Part shown: piece by piece, positions 32,821 to 43,332 of the stretch | Layout: each line of letters opens with the position of its first letter | How positions within the stretch are numbered: position 1 is the first letter of the stretch | NCBI GenBank assembly: GCA_008729055.1 | Contig: SDUX01000004.1 | Coordinates: 1,798,001 to 1,862,000, forward strand | DNA length: 64,000 bases | Reading direction: 5' to 3' | From: Pyropia haitanensis | Lineage: Eukaryota; Rhodophyta; Bangiophyceae; Bangiales; Bangiaceae | The notes under the pieces: model-generated | Seen by the model: only the letters and a program-made list of their open reading frames with translations | The model's database searches: none | Told to the model about the DNA's origin: nothing | Translations under genes and position numbers: made by a program

Positions 32821-33498
32821 ATGAATGGCTCCGCGCTCCCCCCGCCCCATGCCGTGCTTCCGTCGGACGTCTTGCAGGCGGCCATTCGGCGGGAGCGGGC
32901 TCTCCCCCCCCTCGCCTTCCTCGCCGAGGTTCGGGCCCACATGGCGCACTACCATCCGCCCCGACCGTCCATCACATCGGCAGCGTCGGCGCTGAGCCAG
33001 GCAGCACTCTACCACATGCGGTCCTGGCTCGCCCGCCTCTACGCCATTGGCGCCGAGGAGCCAACGGCTGCGGGTGACGCGGCGGCGCTGAGCGCGACCG
33101 TCCACAGGGTGCTGGCCGCTCACTACGGGTCATCGCCCAGCGGGCCACCGCTGCCGTCAGCGCCGTCATTGTCAACGTTGACGGCCAGCGCCAGCTCTTC
33201 TTTAACTTCCGTGTCGAACAACACCGGCAGCAGCTCGTCGTTCCAGGCAAGCGCTGGCGAATTGGGCGCTGGCCTCCCGCCACAGCGGCCGCGGTCTTTG
33301 CCGATGCCGACAACCGTCAGCGCTTTTGGCGGCGACATGCACAGTTTGCAGCTGGCGAAGGTGGCCCAGATGGTGTGGGCGCTCGGCGACGGAGGGGGCC
33401 CGGCCGCGGGAGTGGTGCGGGGGGTCGGCGAGCCCTGGGCGCCGCCACTGCCGCAGCCACCCGCACCGCGACGGTCTTACCGCCACAGGCTGTTGTAG
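32821..33498 (+). CDS. Hypothetical protein, helical N-terminus, Ser-rich middle
   Basis: A complete 225-residue frame starts MNGSALPPPHAVLPSDVLQA and has an amino-acid composition unlike mirror frames. Residues 1-100 look helical (AIRRERALPPLAFLAEVRAH, ALSQAALYHMRSWLARLYAI, AALSATVHRVLAAHYGSSPS). A Ser/Thr-rich stretch follows, then MHSLQLAKVAQMVWALGDGG and a proline-rich end. The KVAQMV motif also occurs near the C-terminus of the long disordered protein at about 26495, with 18 identical bases. No family or targeting signal is recognised. Codon use and absence of homopolymer breaks support a real gene. Confidence 0.55.
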   Translation: MNGSALPPPHAVLPSDVLQAAIRRERALPPLAFLAEVRAHMAHYHPPRPSITSAASALSQAALYHMRSWLARLYAIGAEEPTAAGDAAALSATVHRVLAAHYGSSPSGPPLPSAPSLSTLTASASSSLTSVSNNTGSSSSFQASAGELGAGLPPQRPRSLPMPTTVSAFGGDMHSLQLAKVAQMVWALGDGGGPAAGVVRGVGEPWAPPLPQPPAPRRSYRHRLL

Positions 33499-33827
33499 GA
33501 GTGGGGGGGGGGGGGGGGGGTACAGTACTGTTTTGAAGGTGGGCGCTCGGGACAGTTGCCGCGTTCATTGGTCTGACTCGACCGGTTGAGTTTGGTTTGC
33601 ATTCCACGCGGTCTGCCTTGCCGGCAGCAGCCCCGCGTACGCCGCGTCCCTGACTCGTGTGGCCCACGCTGACCACCGTCCTGTATGCCTGTACAAAGCG
33701 AAAGAAGAGTACTCCCGAGAGGACATAACCCGAGGATGACCACACAAATATATCCCCAAAGAAAAACATAGCGCAACACCCCAAAAGAAACAACGTGCCG
33801 TCGTTCCGTGCAACTCATGTGGCGCCA
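33499..33827. other. Intergenic region between convergent genes
   Basis: It holds a G run (33503-33519) just after the upstream stop and AT-richer DNA at 33700-33790, probably the 3' flank of UGPase copy 1. No gene was recognised. Confidence 0.4.
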
Positions 33828-35360
33828 TCAATGCGACGTGATGTGCAGGTCGCCCGTGATGACCTGGTTTTCCAAAATCGACCCCCGAGGGATCATGACC
33901 TTGGACCCCGTGTTGACCACAATGATGACGGTGCCCTTGAGGACCACGTCCGACCCAAACGACACGTCGCCCGATACGGTCAGGTGGTCCAGCTCCAGCA
34001 CGTCCGGGATGGAGCCAAAGCGGGACAGGTAGGAGCTCACCTTTTTGAACTCATCGCCCAGCTTGACGACGGGGGTGGTGGCAAACTCGCGCAGCGGGTT
34101 CTTCACCAGCGACCCGCTCTTGAGCGTAAACATGTTGGACTGGATGAGCATCAGGTCCGACGTCGACTTGACGGGCAGGAACCGCGACCGCGGCACGTTG
34201 ACGCCACACGCGTTCTTAAAGTACGAGATGGCCGCCCCAATCGCCGTCTCCAGCTGCACCACCTTCTTGTCCCCCACCGCCTTGTTGTTCACAATAATGT
34301 CCAGCTGCAGCGCGCCGGTCTGCATCACCCGCTTGATCGCCCGCAGCGACAGCCAGATGTTGTTGGTGTTGAACACCTTGAACTTTTTGATCGACTTGAA
34401 CTGCTCCAGGTACTGCTTGGGCACCTGCGCCACCTCCAGCAGCGACACCTTGCCGTCGTACGAGATGATGGTGCCACCCTTGACGTCCGCCCGCGTCTTG
34501 TCGGTCAGCTCCATGCAGTACTCACACTCGGTCTCCTCCAGCATCCGCAGGATTTTGGTGTCCACCGTCGCGCCCAGGTTGTCCACGTTGGACACAAACA
34601 GGTACTCCTTTCCTTGCGCGAGCAGCGTGTCCACCAGCCCCGAGTTGAACACCGCCTCAAAGACATCACCATGGCCTGGCGGGTACCAGTCGCTGTGCTG
34701 GTAGCGCGTGTGGGAGAGCGGCAGCGGCTCCAGCGTGTCCTTGTCAATCCGGGGGAAGCGCGACTGCTGGAAGGTGGTGATGGTCACATTCGTGTCCTGG
34801 TACTTTTGAATGATCTTGGCCGTCTCCCCGTCCGTGTTGAAGCTGTTCATCAGCAGCAGCGGCACGTCGGCGCCCTCGTACTTCTTGTTGATGTGCTCAA
34901 TCTGCTGCACAATCAGGTCCAGGAACGTCGAGTCGTTGCGTACCTCAATGACCGACTTGGGGCCAGTGCACCCCATCGAGGTGCCGAGACCACCATTCAG
35001 CTTGAGCACCGCCAGCTTCTTGAGGAGCTCCCCCTCGCTGGCCGTGTCGCCCGCCGCGGGCAGCTCGTCATACGGCTTGAGCATGTTTGCGTCAGGCTGC
35101 TGGATTTTGCCCCAACTGATGGCCGGCTTGGTACTCTTCTCCGCCATGTAGCGGCCATACAGGTTGAGGAAGCCCCTCACCTCCATGTCCGTCATCTTGG
35201 CCATGTCATCTGGCACGGAGTTGTTGTGGCGGCTCATCTTCTCAGCCACTTGACGCAGGGTGCTCGTGTCCGTCACAAGCGTCAGGTCGGCCAGAGACTG
35301 GGAGACAGGCACCACATCGGGCTGCGTATGGCCCATGGTCATGGCGGCCCCGCCGTTCAT
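33828..35360 (-). CDS. UGP: UTP-glucose-1-phosphate uridylyltransferase (UGPase), copy 1
   Basis: Single exon of 510 residues, normal for eukaryotic UGPases. The MNG start at 35360 is chosen because copy 2 begins the same way; the ATG at 35435 would add a proline-rich tail. Signatures are the uridine-binding loop LKLNGGLGTSMGCTGPKS, then NSFNTDGETAKIIQKY, HGDVFEAVFNSGLVD, YLFVSNVDNLGATVD, FKVFNTNNIWLSLRAIKRVM and the catalytic-lysine region FLPVKSTSDLMLIQSNMF, followed by the beta-helix C-terminal domain. The enzyme makes UDP-glucose from UTP and glucose-1-phosphate in the cytosol, feeding floridean starch, cell-wall galactan and floridoside synthesis in red algae. From about the codons NMLKPYDE to the stop, the DNA is almost identical to copy 2 at 56511. 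The N-terminal ~80 residues differ. Confidence 0.97.
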   Translation of the reverse strand: MNGGAAMTMGHTQPDVVPVSQSLADLTLVTDTSTLRQVAEKMSRHNNSVPDDMAKMTDMEVRGFLNLYGRYMAEKSTKPAISWGKIQQPDANMLKPYDELPAAGDTASEGELLKKLAVLKLNGGLGTSMGCTGPKSVIEVRNDSTFLDLIVQQIEHINKKYEGADVPLLLMNSFNTDGETAKIIQKYQDTNVTITTFQQSRFPRIDKDTLEPLPLSHTRYQHSDWYPPGHGDVFEAVFNSGLVDTLLAQGKEYLFVSNVDNLGATVDTKILRMLEETECEYCMELTDKTRADVKGGTIISYDGKVSLLEVAQVPKQYLEQFKSIKKFKVFNTNNIWLSLRAIKRVMQTGALQLDIIVNNKAVGDKKVVQLETAIGAAISYFKNACGVNVPRSRFLPVKSTSDLMLIQSNMFTLKSGSLVKNPLREFATTPVVKLGDEFKKVSSYLSRFGSIPDVLELDHLTVSGDVSFGSDVVLKGTVIIVVNTGSKVMIPRGSILENQVITGDLHITSH

Positions 35361-37141
35361 GGCAGCGACAGCAGCGACACGACGCGGCCGGCACCCGACA
35401 CGCGGGGGGGCGGGCGCCGCGGTCCACGCCAGCAAGAAGCCCTGCCGTCAGCCCCCACAGCCAGCTGCAGGGGATGCGCCGGCGGTGGGGCGGTAGCGAG
35501 CACCAGCAGCAGGGCGGGGTGTGGAGGCCGCGGGTGCGCAGCGACACGGGCCGGCGTGACGTACCTAGTGACCGGCGGTGTCGGGAGGGAGGGGGGGGGG
35601 GCACAAAACAGCCGCGCCTTCCCCACGCGGGCGCACGGGGTTACAGCAGCGACTCGCTCGGCGCGGAGCGAGGCGCGTCACGAGAGCTCGGCCGTCACGC
35701 AGACAGGGGTAGCGGCACGCGCCTTGCCCACCTGCGCGGCAGCCATTGCCCGGCAGACGGCAGCCCGACTGACCCATTCTGACCAAGGCGACGCGCCTCC
35801 TCTGGGGCACGCTGGGGGATGTGGGAGGCACGCCCGCGCACCGCCGGGGACTGTCAGTTGTGCGGCCCACGCATTTTGGGAGAGGGCGGGCGGTGTGAGC
35901 CCCTCATTTTCGGGCGGCCCCCACAAACCACGCACAGCCAACGGCCGCCAGAGCGGCCGGGATCGCGGGCCGGCACCGTCAGCCACTGCTGACAGATGAC
36001 GGAGGTGTGTGGGAGATTGGTCACGTCCACGCATGACCAGTTCTGTTCCTTTTGTTTGCTGTGCCCAGCCGAGGGGCCAGGAGCGGCCACCACGCGCGTC
36101 AACGGTGCGCCTCTACGTGTGAAGGTGCGGGCGGCCGTAGCCTAGCCTAGGGAGGAGACCGCCGCCGCGGAGCGCGGGGCCACCATCGGGTCCGCCCACG
36201 GTGGGGGGGGTGAGCGGGCGCGGGTGGCGGGCGTGGCGGGGGCGCGAGCGCGCACAGCGGCGGCGGTAGGGGACAGCATGCGGGACGGGACCACCCCCCG
36301 GGGTAGCGCATGAAGCGCCCGCCGCCGCCGCAGTGGCGAGACGGCGCTCCGCCGCGGGAACACCGCGGCGGCGCCGCCGCCGCGCGCGTCGGCGGCGGAC
36401 GCGGCACAGGCGCGGCCGTGGGGGGCGGCAGCACAGAAGCCGCGCACCCGTGACGGCGACGGGGACCCCGGCTGTGGCGAGGGTGGTCGGCATGAGCCGA
36501 GGATGTAGAGGGCGGGGTAGCTCCCCGACCACTCCCACCCCATAACAGCCCCGACGCAGCAACAAAAGGAAAAATAACACAGAATTGCGTCAACAAAGAA
36601 GAACAACACATCAAGGGGCGCCGACGGGTAGCCCGCGCCCGCTCCCTATGTGCACGTCCGCAACAGCAGCGACGACGACCACCGCCGCCACCGCCTGGCA
36701 CACAGATGCCCACGGGCACGGCGACGTGACGTGGCGTAGCGTGGCGCTGCCACGGGCACCGACCAGCCGCCCACTCCCCCGCCGGCAACGAGGACGCGCG
36801 CCGACACGGCCAGCACCGGCCCGGCGGGCGCGGCGCGGCGCGTCCGTCTGTACCGGACGCCACCACGGCAGGCAGATGCACGGCCGCCAGGTCGCGCCAG
36901 ACGGGGGTGCAGGTGCCCGCGCGACGCCCCTGCCACGGCCACCACGGCAACCACGGCCACGCTGCGGCACCTCTGGGCGGAAAAAAGCTGCTGCTCCCCC
37001 CCCTCCCCACCCATCGGCGCCTTGCTTTGCCGCTCCCCCGCCAAACGCTCCCCCCCACCCCCCACCCATCCCCTTCCCAATCTTATCGCCCTCGCTGCCC
37101 CCCCCCCGGTCGCACCCCGGCTCCCTGCCCCCCTCTCCCGC
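35361..37141. other. Long intergenic region with no supported gene
   Basis: It includes the UGPase copy 1 upstream DNA. A minus-strand frame beginning MPTTLATAGVPVAVTGARLL at about 36493 could be the start of a small targeted protein, but it soon becomes Arg-rich and no continuation is convincing. An AT-richer patch lies at 36545-36615 and C runs at 36995-37130. Nothing here was recognised. Confidence 0.3.
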
Positions 37142-37843
37142 TCACAGCAAGTAGCGTAGGTAGTAGCAGTCTGGCGGCTCAATGCGCCGGTAGTAACCCC
37201 GCAGGCGGCTGGCAATCTCAAAGCCGTGGCGGCTGTACAGGCGGATCGCCTCCACGTTTGGCACGTGCACGTGGAGGTAGACTTCCGAGACGCCGCCGTG
37301 CGCCACGGCCAGGTCCATGACGTGCCGGACGAGGGCGCTGCCGAGGCCGCGCTCCCGGTACGCTGCCGCCACACCTAGCGTCATGATGTAGAGGCGGGTG
37401 GGGTCCGCCGCCACGGCGTCGCCGCCCCCATTGTCGTCAACCTCGTCGCCCCTGCTGCTGTTGCTGCGGCCGCCGCCGTCGCCGCCGCCACTGCCGCCGC
37501 CGCCACCGCGGGCGCCCCCCTGGCCGCCCCACGCCGCCCCCCGCGGCCGGGCCCCCCCCCCCTCGAGCCGGCAGCACACGGCCGCGACGAGGCGGCCGCC
37601 CACAAACGCGCCGCGGACGTACCCCGGCGGCGCGCACAGGACGCCACGGTAAAACGCGGCGTCGTACGCAACGGGGAAGAGGGCGGCGTTGAGCTCCCGC
37701 AGTTGCCCGAGGCTCTCGGCCGTGATGGGCGCCCACACGACGCCGCCGCCCGCGTCGGCCGCCTTGCCACCGCCGCCCGCGTCGGCCGCGGTGGCGGCCG
37801 CGCCCGCGGCGGTCGCGCCAGAGGGAGTGGTCGCCGCAGGCAT
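37142..37843 (-). CDS. NAA50: N-alpha-acetyltransferase 50 (NAA50/San-type GNAT)
   Basis: From ATG 37843 the protein is 233 residues. After an Ala/Gly leader comes VVWAPITAESLGQLRELNAA, LFPVAYDAAFYRGVL and AVCCRLEGG. A glycine/serine-rich insert of about 60 residues follows, then RLYIMTLGVAAAYRERGLGS with the acetyl-CoA motif RERGLG, VYLHVHVPNVEAIRLYSRHG and FEIASRLRGYYRRIEPPDCY. The YYxRIEP motif and FPVxY motif identify the NAA50 type, which acetylates the N-termini of nascent Met-containing proteins with the NatA complex. The frame stays open upstream to 38647 with an Ala/Pro-rich extension (including TAFVSAPALPRRPGRR), so a longer, possibly organelle-targeted form cannot be excluded. The poly-Gly insert between strands beta3 and beta4 is unusual. 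Confidence 0.87.
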   Translation of the reverse strand: MPAATTPSGATAAGAAATAADAGGGGKAADAGGGVVWAPITAESLGQLRELNAALFPVAYDAAFYRGVLCAPPGYVRGAFVGGRLVAAVCCRLEGGGARPRGAAWGGQGGARGGGGGSGGGDGGGRSNSSRGDEVDDNGGGDAVAADPTRLYIMTLGVAAAYRERGLGSALVRHVMDLAVAHGGVSEVYLHVHVPNVEAIRLYSRHGFEIASRLRGYYRRIEPPDCYYLRYLL

Positions 37844-40012
37844 GGGCGGGGGGGGGTGGGGGGGAGGGAACACCGGGGGGGGGGAGGCGGGGGGGCCGCC
37901 GACGCTACCGCCGCCGCCGCCGCCGCCGCTGCCACGCGCCACCCGCTGCCACCGCCGCCCGGCGGGGGCGGGGGGGACGGGCGACGGGCGCCGCGTGCTG
38001 CCGCCGCCGCCGCCGCCGCCGCCACCAACAACGTTGCCCCAGCTGCCGTCAGCGCCGCCGTCCGTATCGGCACCACCCGGCCGCGGGTCACGCGGCACGC
38101 GCGGCGGCACCGCCGCGCGGGCAACGACGCGGCCGCGGCGGCCGGCGGCGACGGTGACGGGCGCGGCGGCGACGGGCGCGGCGGCGGGCGTCGCCCGCCG
38201 GCCAGGGCGCCGCGGTAGCGCGGGGGCAGACACAAACGCGGTGGCGGCGGCGGACGCGGCGGCGGCGGCGGTGGCGGCGGCGGCGGCGGTGGCGGCGGTG
38301 GCGGCGGCGGCGCCGACCGCGTCGCGGGGGGGTGACGGCCGGGGCACGGCGGCCGGCGGGGACGGCGGCGGCGACAGCGGCGGCGACGGCAACAACAACC
38401 GCGGCGGCGGTGCGGGGCGTGGGGGTGGCGGGCGTGGCGGCGGCGGTGGCGGTGGCGGCGACCGCGGCCGGCCGCGCGGGGACAGCGGCATTGGCCGCCG
38501 CGGTCGCGGTCCGTGGCGGGGGGGGGGAGGGCGGTGGGTGCCACGTGCACCGGGCACCACTTGGTGATGGCGCGGCGGTGTGGGCGGAAAAACGACGCGA
38601 CGCGAGGCGGCCGTGGATTGGACAGCCGTCAGCGGCGCGCGGCCCAAATTCCCGGCGAGGGCCCCCGCATGCGGCCGCGGTTCAAATGTGTGTGGGCGCT
38701 TGCGGGCGGTGGGCCACGTCTGTCCATGTCCCGTTTGTACAACAATACACAGCCAATTCGGGTACGGAACAGCGCGGGAGCCTGGACAGGCGGCGTCGGT
38801 CGCGCTCGGCGCGCGCTCCGATCACGGTGGCACACCACGCCGGCACGACGGGGCGCGCGCGGCAGGCACCGTACCCCTCCCGACGCCACAGGCTAGCGGG
38901 GGACAGCGTCAGGGGGGGGGGGGAAGCGGCGGCACCCGCAGCGCCGCCCAGCTCCGCCCGCCGCCTCCGCACGCGCCTCGCGCCACCGGCACGGACCCCC
39001 ATCACGGCCTGCGCGCCTCCTCTGCAGGCAGATGCGACGGGACGGGCCCCCACTCTGTCTGCAAGGCACCCGGTACGCGTGCTGTCGCCCCCCGCTTCTA
39101 GCCTGGCCTCTCCCCCTAGCGTGCAATCTGCCTTCTCTCCCCCAAAGCAGCCGCCGCTGCAGCCGCTTCCGCTGCAGCTGCCGACGCCACCGCCCCCAAA
39201 GACGCCCCAGCGGCGCCACCGCCACCCTTGGTGAGACCGCGGCGCCACCCCGTGCCGCGGACCATTCCCAGCGGCGGGTGCCACCCACCGGCGGTGGTCA
39301 GTGGCATCCACCACCGCGGCTGGCGGTGGGTACCCCGTCCAGCGCGGCCACAGGCCAAGCCGCCGCGCCGAAGCGGCGCCGCTACGACCGTGGCCGCAGC
39401 GGCGGACCGCGACGGAGTGCATCGGCGTTGCTGGTGCCGTGCGCGGGCGGTGGCGCTGCCGCGGCGGCGACTGGGTAACCGCGGCCGCCGATCGAGCCGA
39501 CGCTGTGGGGGTAGAGGTTTGTCAGCGGGGGGCGGGGGCGGCGGGAGTTCTCCACCGGCGGGCGAGGGTGGCTGTGCCGCGGCCGGCGCGGGCTTCCAAT
39601 CCCATGGCGCGCCCCCCAGTGGGGGGGATGGCGGCGGAGAGGGGGGACGGAGCCGCGTCGTACCCGTCCCCGGTGACCTACGACAGTCACCGCCGCCGCC
39701 GCCGCCGCCGCTGCAGCCGCCCCAGCGGCCGCCGACGGGAAGGGAGCAGAGGCGGCGCCGTGTGATCGGACGGACACTCGTCCACTCGCTGGGCGGGACG
39801 GGGCGCGGCGAGGCCCCCCTCAAAACAGCCATTCCCATTGGCTCTTGGAACTCGTGTGTACCGCACAGGATGGATCAGGCTGTTTCGTCGCCTCCAGCTG
39901 AAGCATCCTCTGCCCACCCCTCTCGACCCCGCCTGCGCCGCTCGACAACCCCCCCGCTTTCTCGTTGCCGCCCGCCCGCTGTCCTCCCGCCGCCGGCTCC
40001 GCGCGAGCGGAC
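37844..40012. other. Upstream and intergenic region, low complexity, unresolved frames
   Basis: 37844-38647 stays open in frame with NAA50. Beyond it, frames on both strands overlap without agreement. Candidates are a plus-strand frame 39032-39478 with a basic patch APKRRRYDRGRSGG and a minus-strand frame 39382-39777 that includes PLTNLYPHSVGSIGGRGYPV. Neither shows a known domain. The DNA upstream of 40013 (39830-39900) is less GC-rich and is the likely promoter of the phosphatase gene. Confidence 0.3.
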
Positions 40013-40510
40013 ATGGCTGTCCCCCTGGCGTACCGGCTCCTCCCCCCCCGCAGTGGCCTTGCTGCCGCCACTGCTGCCTTTGTCGGGTCGCCGGCTCCCC
40101 TGCCGCGGCGGCGACCCGTCCCGCCGCGGCGGCGGGCGGCGACGATGCGCTCCCCCCCCCCCCCTGCGGCGGGCGGCCGCCGCAACCTGCTCGTCACCTT
40201 TGACCTGGACGGCACGCTCCTGCGGTCCGCGTCGCCCGGGGGCAACCGCGCACACAAGCTGGCGCTCGAGCGGTCCATGGTCGCGGCGCTGGCCGGGACG
40301 CCCCACGCGCTCGCGGCGCTCCCGTCGATCGATGCGGTGCCCCACGCGGGCTCCACCGACCCGCTGATTGTGGAGGCGGTGCTCGCCGCGGCAGGCGTGC
40401 CGGCGCCGGCCGTGGCGCGCGCGCTGCCGGCTATCCTCGACGGCGCCACCGCCACCATTGACGCGGTTATGGCCGAGGAGGCGGCACGCGCGGGCGGCGG
40501 TGCCGGCGGT

Positions 40511-40552
<42 letters not shown>

Positions 40553-40883
40553 ATCCCTACCGTGCTGCCCGGTGTGGTGGAGCTGCTGACTGCCCTCCGG
40601 TCGGCGGGCGTGGCGGTCGGGCTGGTGACGGGCAACCTCGAGGGCATCGCGTGGGCCAAGGTCCGCGCCGTCGGCCTGGGCGACTACTTTGGGGGCGGCG
40701 GCTATGGCAGCGACGCGCCCGACCGGGGGGTCTTCCTCGCCACCGCCATGCGCCGGGCGGGGACGGGCGGCTGGGCGCCGGGCTTTCGGCTCATCGAGTC
40801 GTCGCCGCCGCCGCTGTCGGCGGCGGCCGCGGCCGCCACGGCGGGGGGGAAACCGCCGCCAGCGGGCGCCCCGCGGCGGCGGC

Positions 40884-40917
<34 letters not shown>

Positions 40918-41107
40918 GCGGTACGCCAACGTGGTGCACGTGGGGGACGCGCCGACGGACATGCAGGCGGCGGTGGCGGCGGGCGCGCGCGGCCTGGGCG
41001 TGACGACGGGGGTGTTTGGGGCGGACACGCTGTGGGCGGCGGGCGCGACCGAGGTGCTCGACGGCCTCGCCGACACGCGGCGGGTGCTCGACGTGCTCGG
41101 CGTGTGA
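40013..41107 (+). CDS. HAD-superfamily phosphatase (phosphoglycolate phosphatase-like)
   Basis: Single exon of 364 residues. An N-terminal 45-55 residue extension (MAVPLAYRLLPPRSGLAAAT...) looks like an organelle-targeting peptide. HAD motif I is at residues 61-70 (VTFDLDGTLL, with both catalytic aspartates), then a helical cap region (RAHKLALERSMVAALAGTPH, STDPLIVEAVLAAAGVPAPA). Motif II sits in LRSAGVAVGLVTGNLEGIAW, with a motif III lysine probably in AWAKVRAVGLGDYFG. Motif IV is VVHVGDAPTDMQAAVAAGAR, followed by GVTTGVFGADTLW. Poly-Gly and poly-Pro inserts enlarge two loops. The order of motifs and GDxxxD fit the phosphoglycolate phosphatase/beta-phosphoglucomutase branch; the substrate cannot be told. 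No frame breaks were needed. Confidence 0.88.
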
Positions 41108-41665
41108 CGGCGCCGACGCTGACAGCTGGACGGAGCGCCGTGGCACGCTGCTGGCAGAGGGGAAGGCGGATGCGGTCGGCATGGTGCGGTGTGCGCGAGA
41201 CGGGCGGTCGGGGTGGGCGGACGGCCGAGGTGCCGCAAGGGGAGGGAGGAGCCAAACCAGGGGTGGATACCCCCGCGGTGGCGGCCACGACAGTAGTGCA
41301 GGCCGGCGGTGGTTGCGGCGGCGCGAGAGCGTGCACCACCCCCTTCCTTCCTTGCCTTCCTCCCCTGTCGCTGTGGGCCACTACGGGGCTGGTACCCGCG
41401 GGAGGCCACCGCCGTCACGGGCGACGGTCCCCCCGTCGCAGCCATCGGCCAACCAACCGCGTCCGCCAGTGGACGGTCGACCAGGGGACGGCCGTGGCGC
41501 GCAAGCATCGAGGGAGAAAGCAGAAGGGACGCCAAGCCAAAAGGGGCAAAAAAAAAAAACGGTCCGAGGCCCGTACGGTGTACGATGGCCCAACGGCCTC
41601 CACCCTCCCCCCCCCTCCCCCGCCACCTACGTGCCACAGCCCACAGTCCCCGAGGCCCTACCCAT
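41108..41665. other. Intergenic region between convergent genes
   Basis: This is 3' flanking DNA of the phosphatase and of prohibitin-2, with an A run at 41550-41560. No gene-like frame was recognised beyond antisense extensions of prohibitin. Confidence 0.4.
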
Positions 41666-43332
41666 CTAAAAGACGCGGCTGAGCACATTCTTGGTCGCCG
41701 CCACCGCTGGCGCGTCGGCCGCGGCGGGCACCTCGGCGGCCACGACGGCAGCATCCCCCTGTGGCGGTGCCGCGCCCTTGAACTTCTCCCCCACCGCCAG
41801 GTCCTCCGACGCGACCTCCCCCAGATTCAGCTGCAGCGTGTCCGCGTCGAGGTAGACGCGGTTGGCCGAGCGGGACATGGTCGCCGCAATCTCCCGCGCC
41901 GCCTCGATGCGGCGGAGCTGGATAAAGCCCGGGTTGTCGCTGATCGCGTCGCCAATCATCTGCGCGGAGCGGGCCTCGCCCTGTGCGCGGATGATGGTGG
42001 ACTTTTTGTCCTGCAGCGCCTTCTCCACCAGGAACCGCGCCCGCTCCGCCTCCTGCTGCGCCACCTGCTTGGCCTCCACCGCCGCCGTGTACTCCTTGCC
42101 AAACGCCAGGTGCGTGATGGACACGTCGTCCAGGGCAATGTTAAAGTCCATCGCCCGCTCCCGCAGGTTGCGGCTGATCATCCGCGACACCTGCTCCCGC
42201 TGCGTGATGAGCTGCGACGCGTTGAACTGGGCAACCACCGACTTGAGCACCTCATTCACAATGGAAGGCAGCACCCGCTCGTCCCAGTCCACCCCGAGGG
42301 TGCGGTAGATGTTTGGCAGCTGCTGCGCCTCGGGTCGAGACAGGACGCGGAGGGTGATGGTGACCATCTGGAGGTCCCGCGAGCCGGTCAGCGACTGGAT
42401 GTTGCGGGGCTTGGCGCGCACATCATAAATGATAGGCACGTCCACAAAGGGGAGGCGGAGGTGGGTGCCCTCGCCGTACACCTCCTCCTTGACGCCCGTA
42501 ATCCGATTGTACACGACCGCCCGGTGCCCACCGTCGACTGCAGTGCGACAAAAAGAAAGAAAGAAACGGGGCCAACAACCAAGGTCAACAGCACCAAAGA
42601 CGATAGCAGACCACGCACACAGACCGCACACCGGTCAGTCGCCTGCCCAATCGACCAGCGCGTACCAGCAAAGCACCCCCACACAGCACACCGTCGAGGG
42701 CCCTCGCCAGCGGGGGTGACACAGGGGAACGACACGAAAGGACATAGCCGGCGGAGCCGGGGGCGCGCGGCTGGCGCGGCCGGCCGCCGCGGACGCGCGC
42801 ACAGCCGGTCGACGGGGCGTCGCCGCGGCCGCCTCCGCCACCGCCGACACGGCAAGCCCGCGTCACCCCGTCGGCGGCCCGGGCCGACGGGGCAACGGCA
42901 ACAAGGCCGCAACCGCGCACGCGCACGCCCACCGCTACGGCGAGGGAGGGGGGCGGGGGGCACACCAGGGACCCCGTGGTCGGGGCGAGCTAGCCACTCC
43001 CCACGCAGGGGCAAACCCACGTGGCCGGGGGCCACGAGGAAAGGGGGAGAGGGAGAGGGGGAAGGTGGGGGAGAGGGGGAGGAGGGCAGCCGTGGACGGA
43101 CGCGGTGCCCCAGAGGCGCCCACCCCCCCCCCCCCCCCCCCAAAAAAAAAAAAAAAACGGCACCCGTCACCGGCTCCCATACCCCCCCCCGCCTCCTCAC
43201 CAACGTACCATTGTACAGCCCGTACTTGTACAGGGTGTAGAGGGATCCCACCCCCGCGGCCGACGCGGCGAGCAGCCGGAGGCTCCCCGCCGCGGGCGTC
43301 GGGATCTTCACCTTGGGCATGGGCGTGCCCAT
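41666..43332 (-). CDS. PHB2: Prohibitin-2
   Basis: Exon 1 is 43332-43209 and exon 2 is 42537-41666, with a GTACGT donor at 43208 and a CTGCAG acceptor ending at 42538, phase 1, for 331 residues. Exon 1 holds the N-terminal membrane segment ([20 protein letters not shown]). The splice restores [20 protein letters not shown]. The PHB domain follows: [60 protein letters not shown] and [21 protein letters not shown] coiled coil follows ([20 protein letters not shown]), then [30 protein letters not shown] and LITQREQVS identify subunit 2 rather than 1. With PHB1 it forms the ring scaffold of the mitochondrial inner membrane. The C-terminal tail is Ala/Pro-rich. Confidence 0.95.

Noticed and set aside
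33795..35999. A 734-codon plus-strand frame across UGPase copy 1 (and a similar one antisense to copy 2)
   Set aside because: Exactly antisense to a highly conserved gene, made open by its biased codon use; no protein-like motifs.
41309..43240. A 643-codon plus-strand frame antisense to prohibitin-2
   Set aside because: Antisense mirror of a conserved gene.
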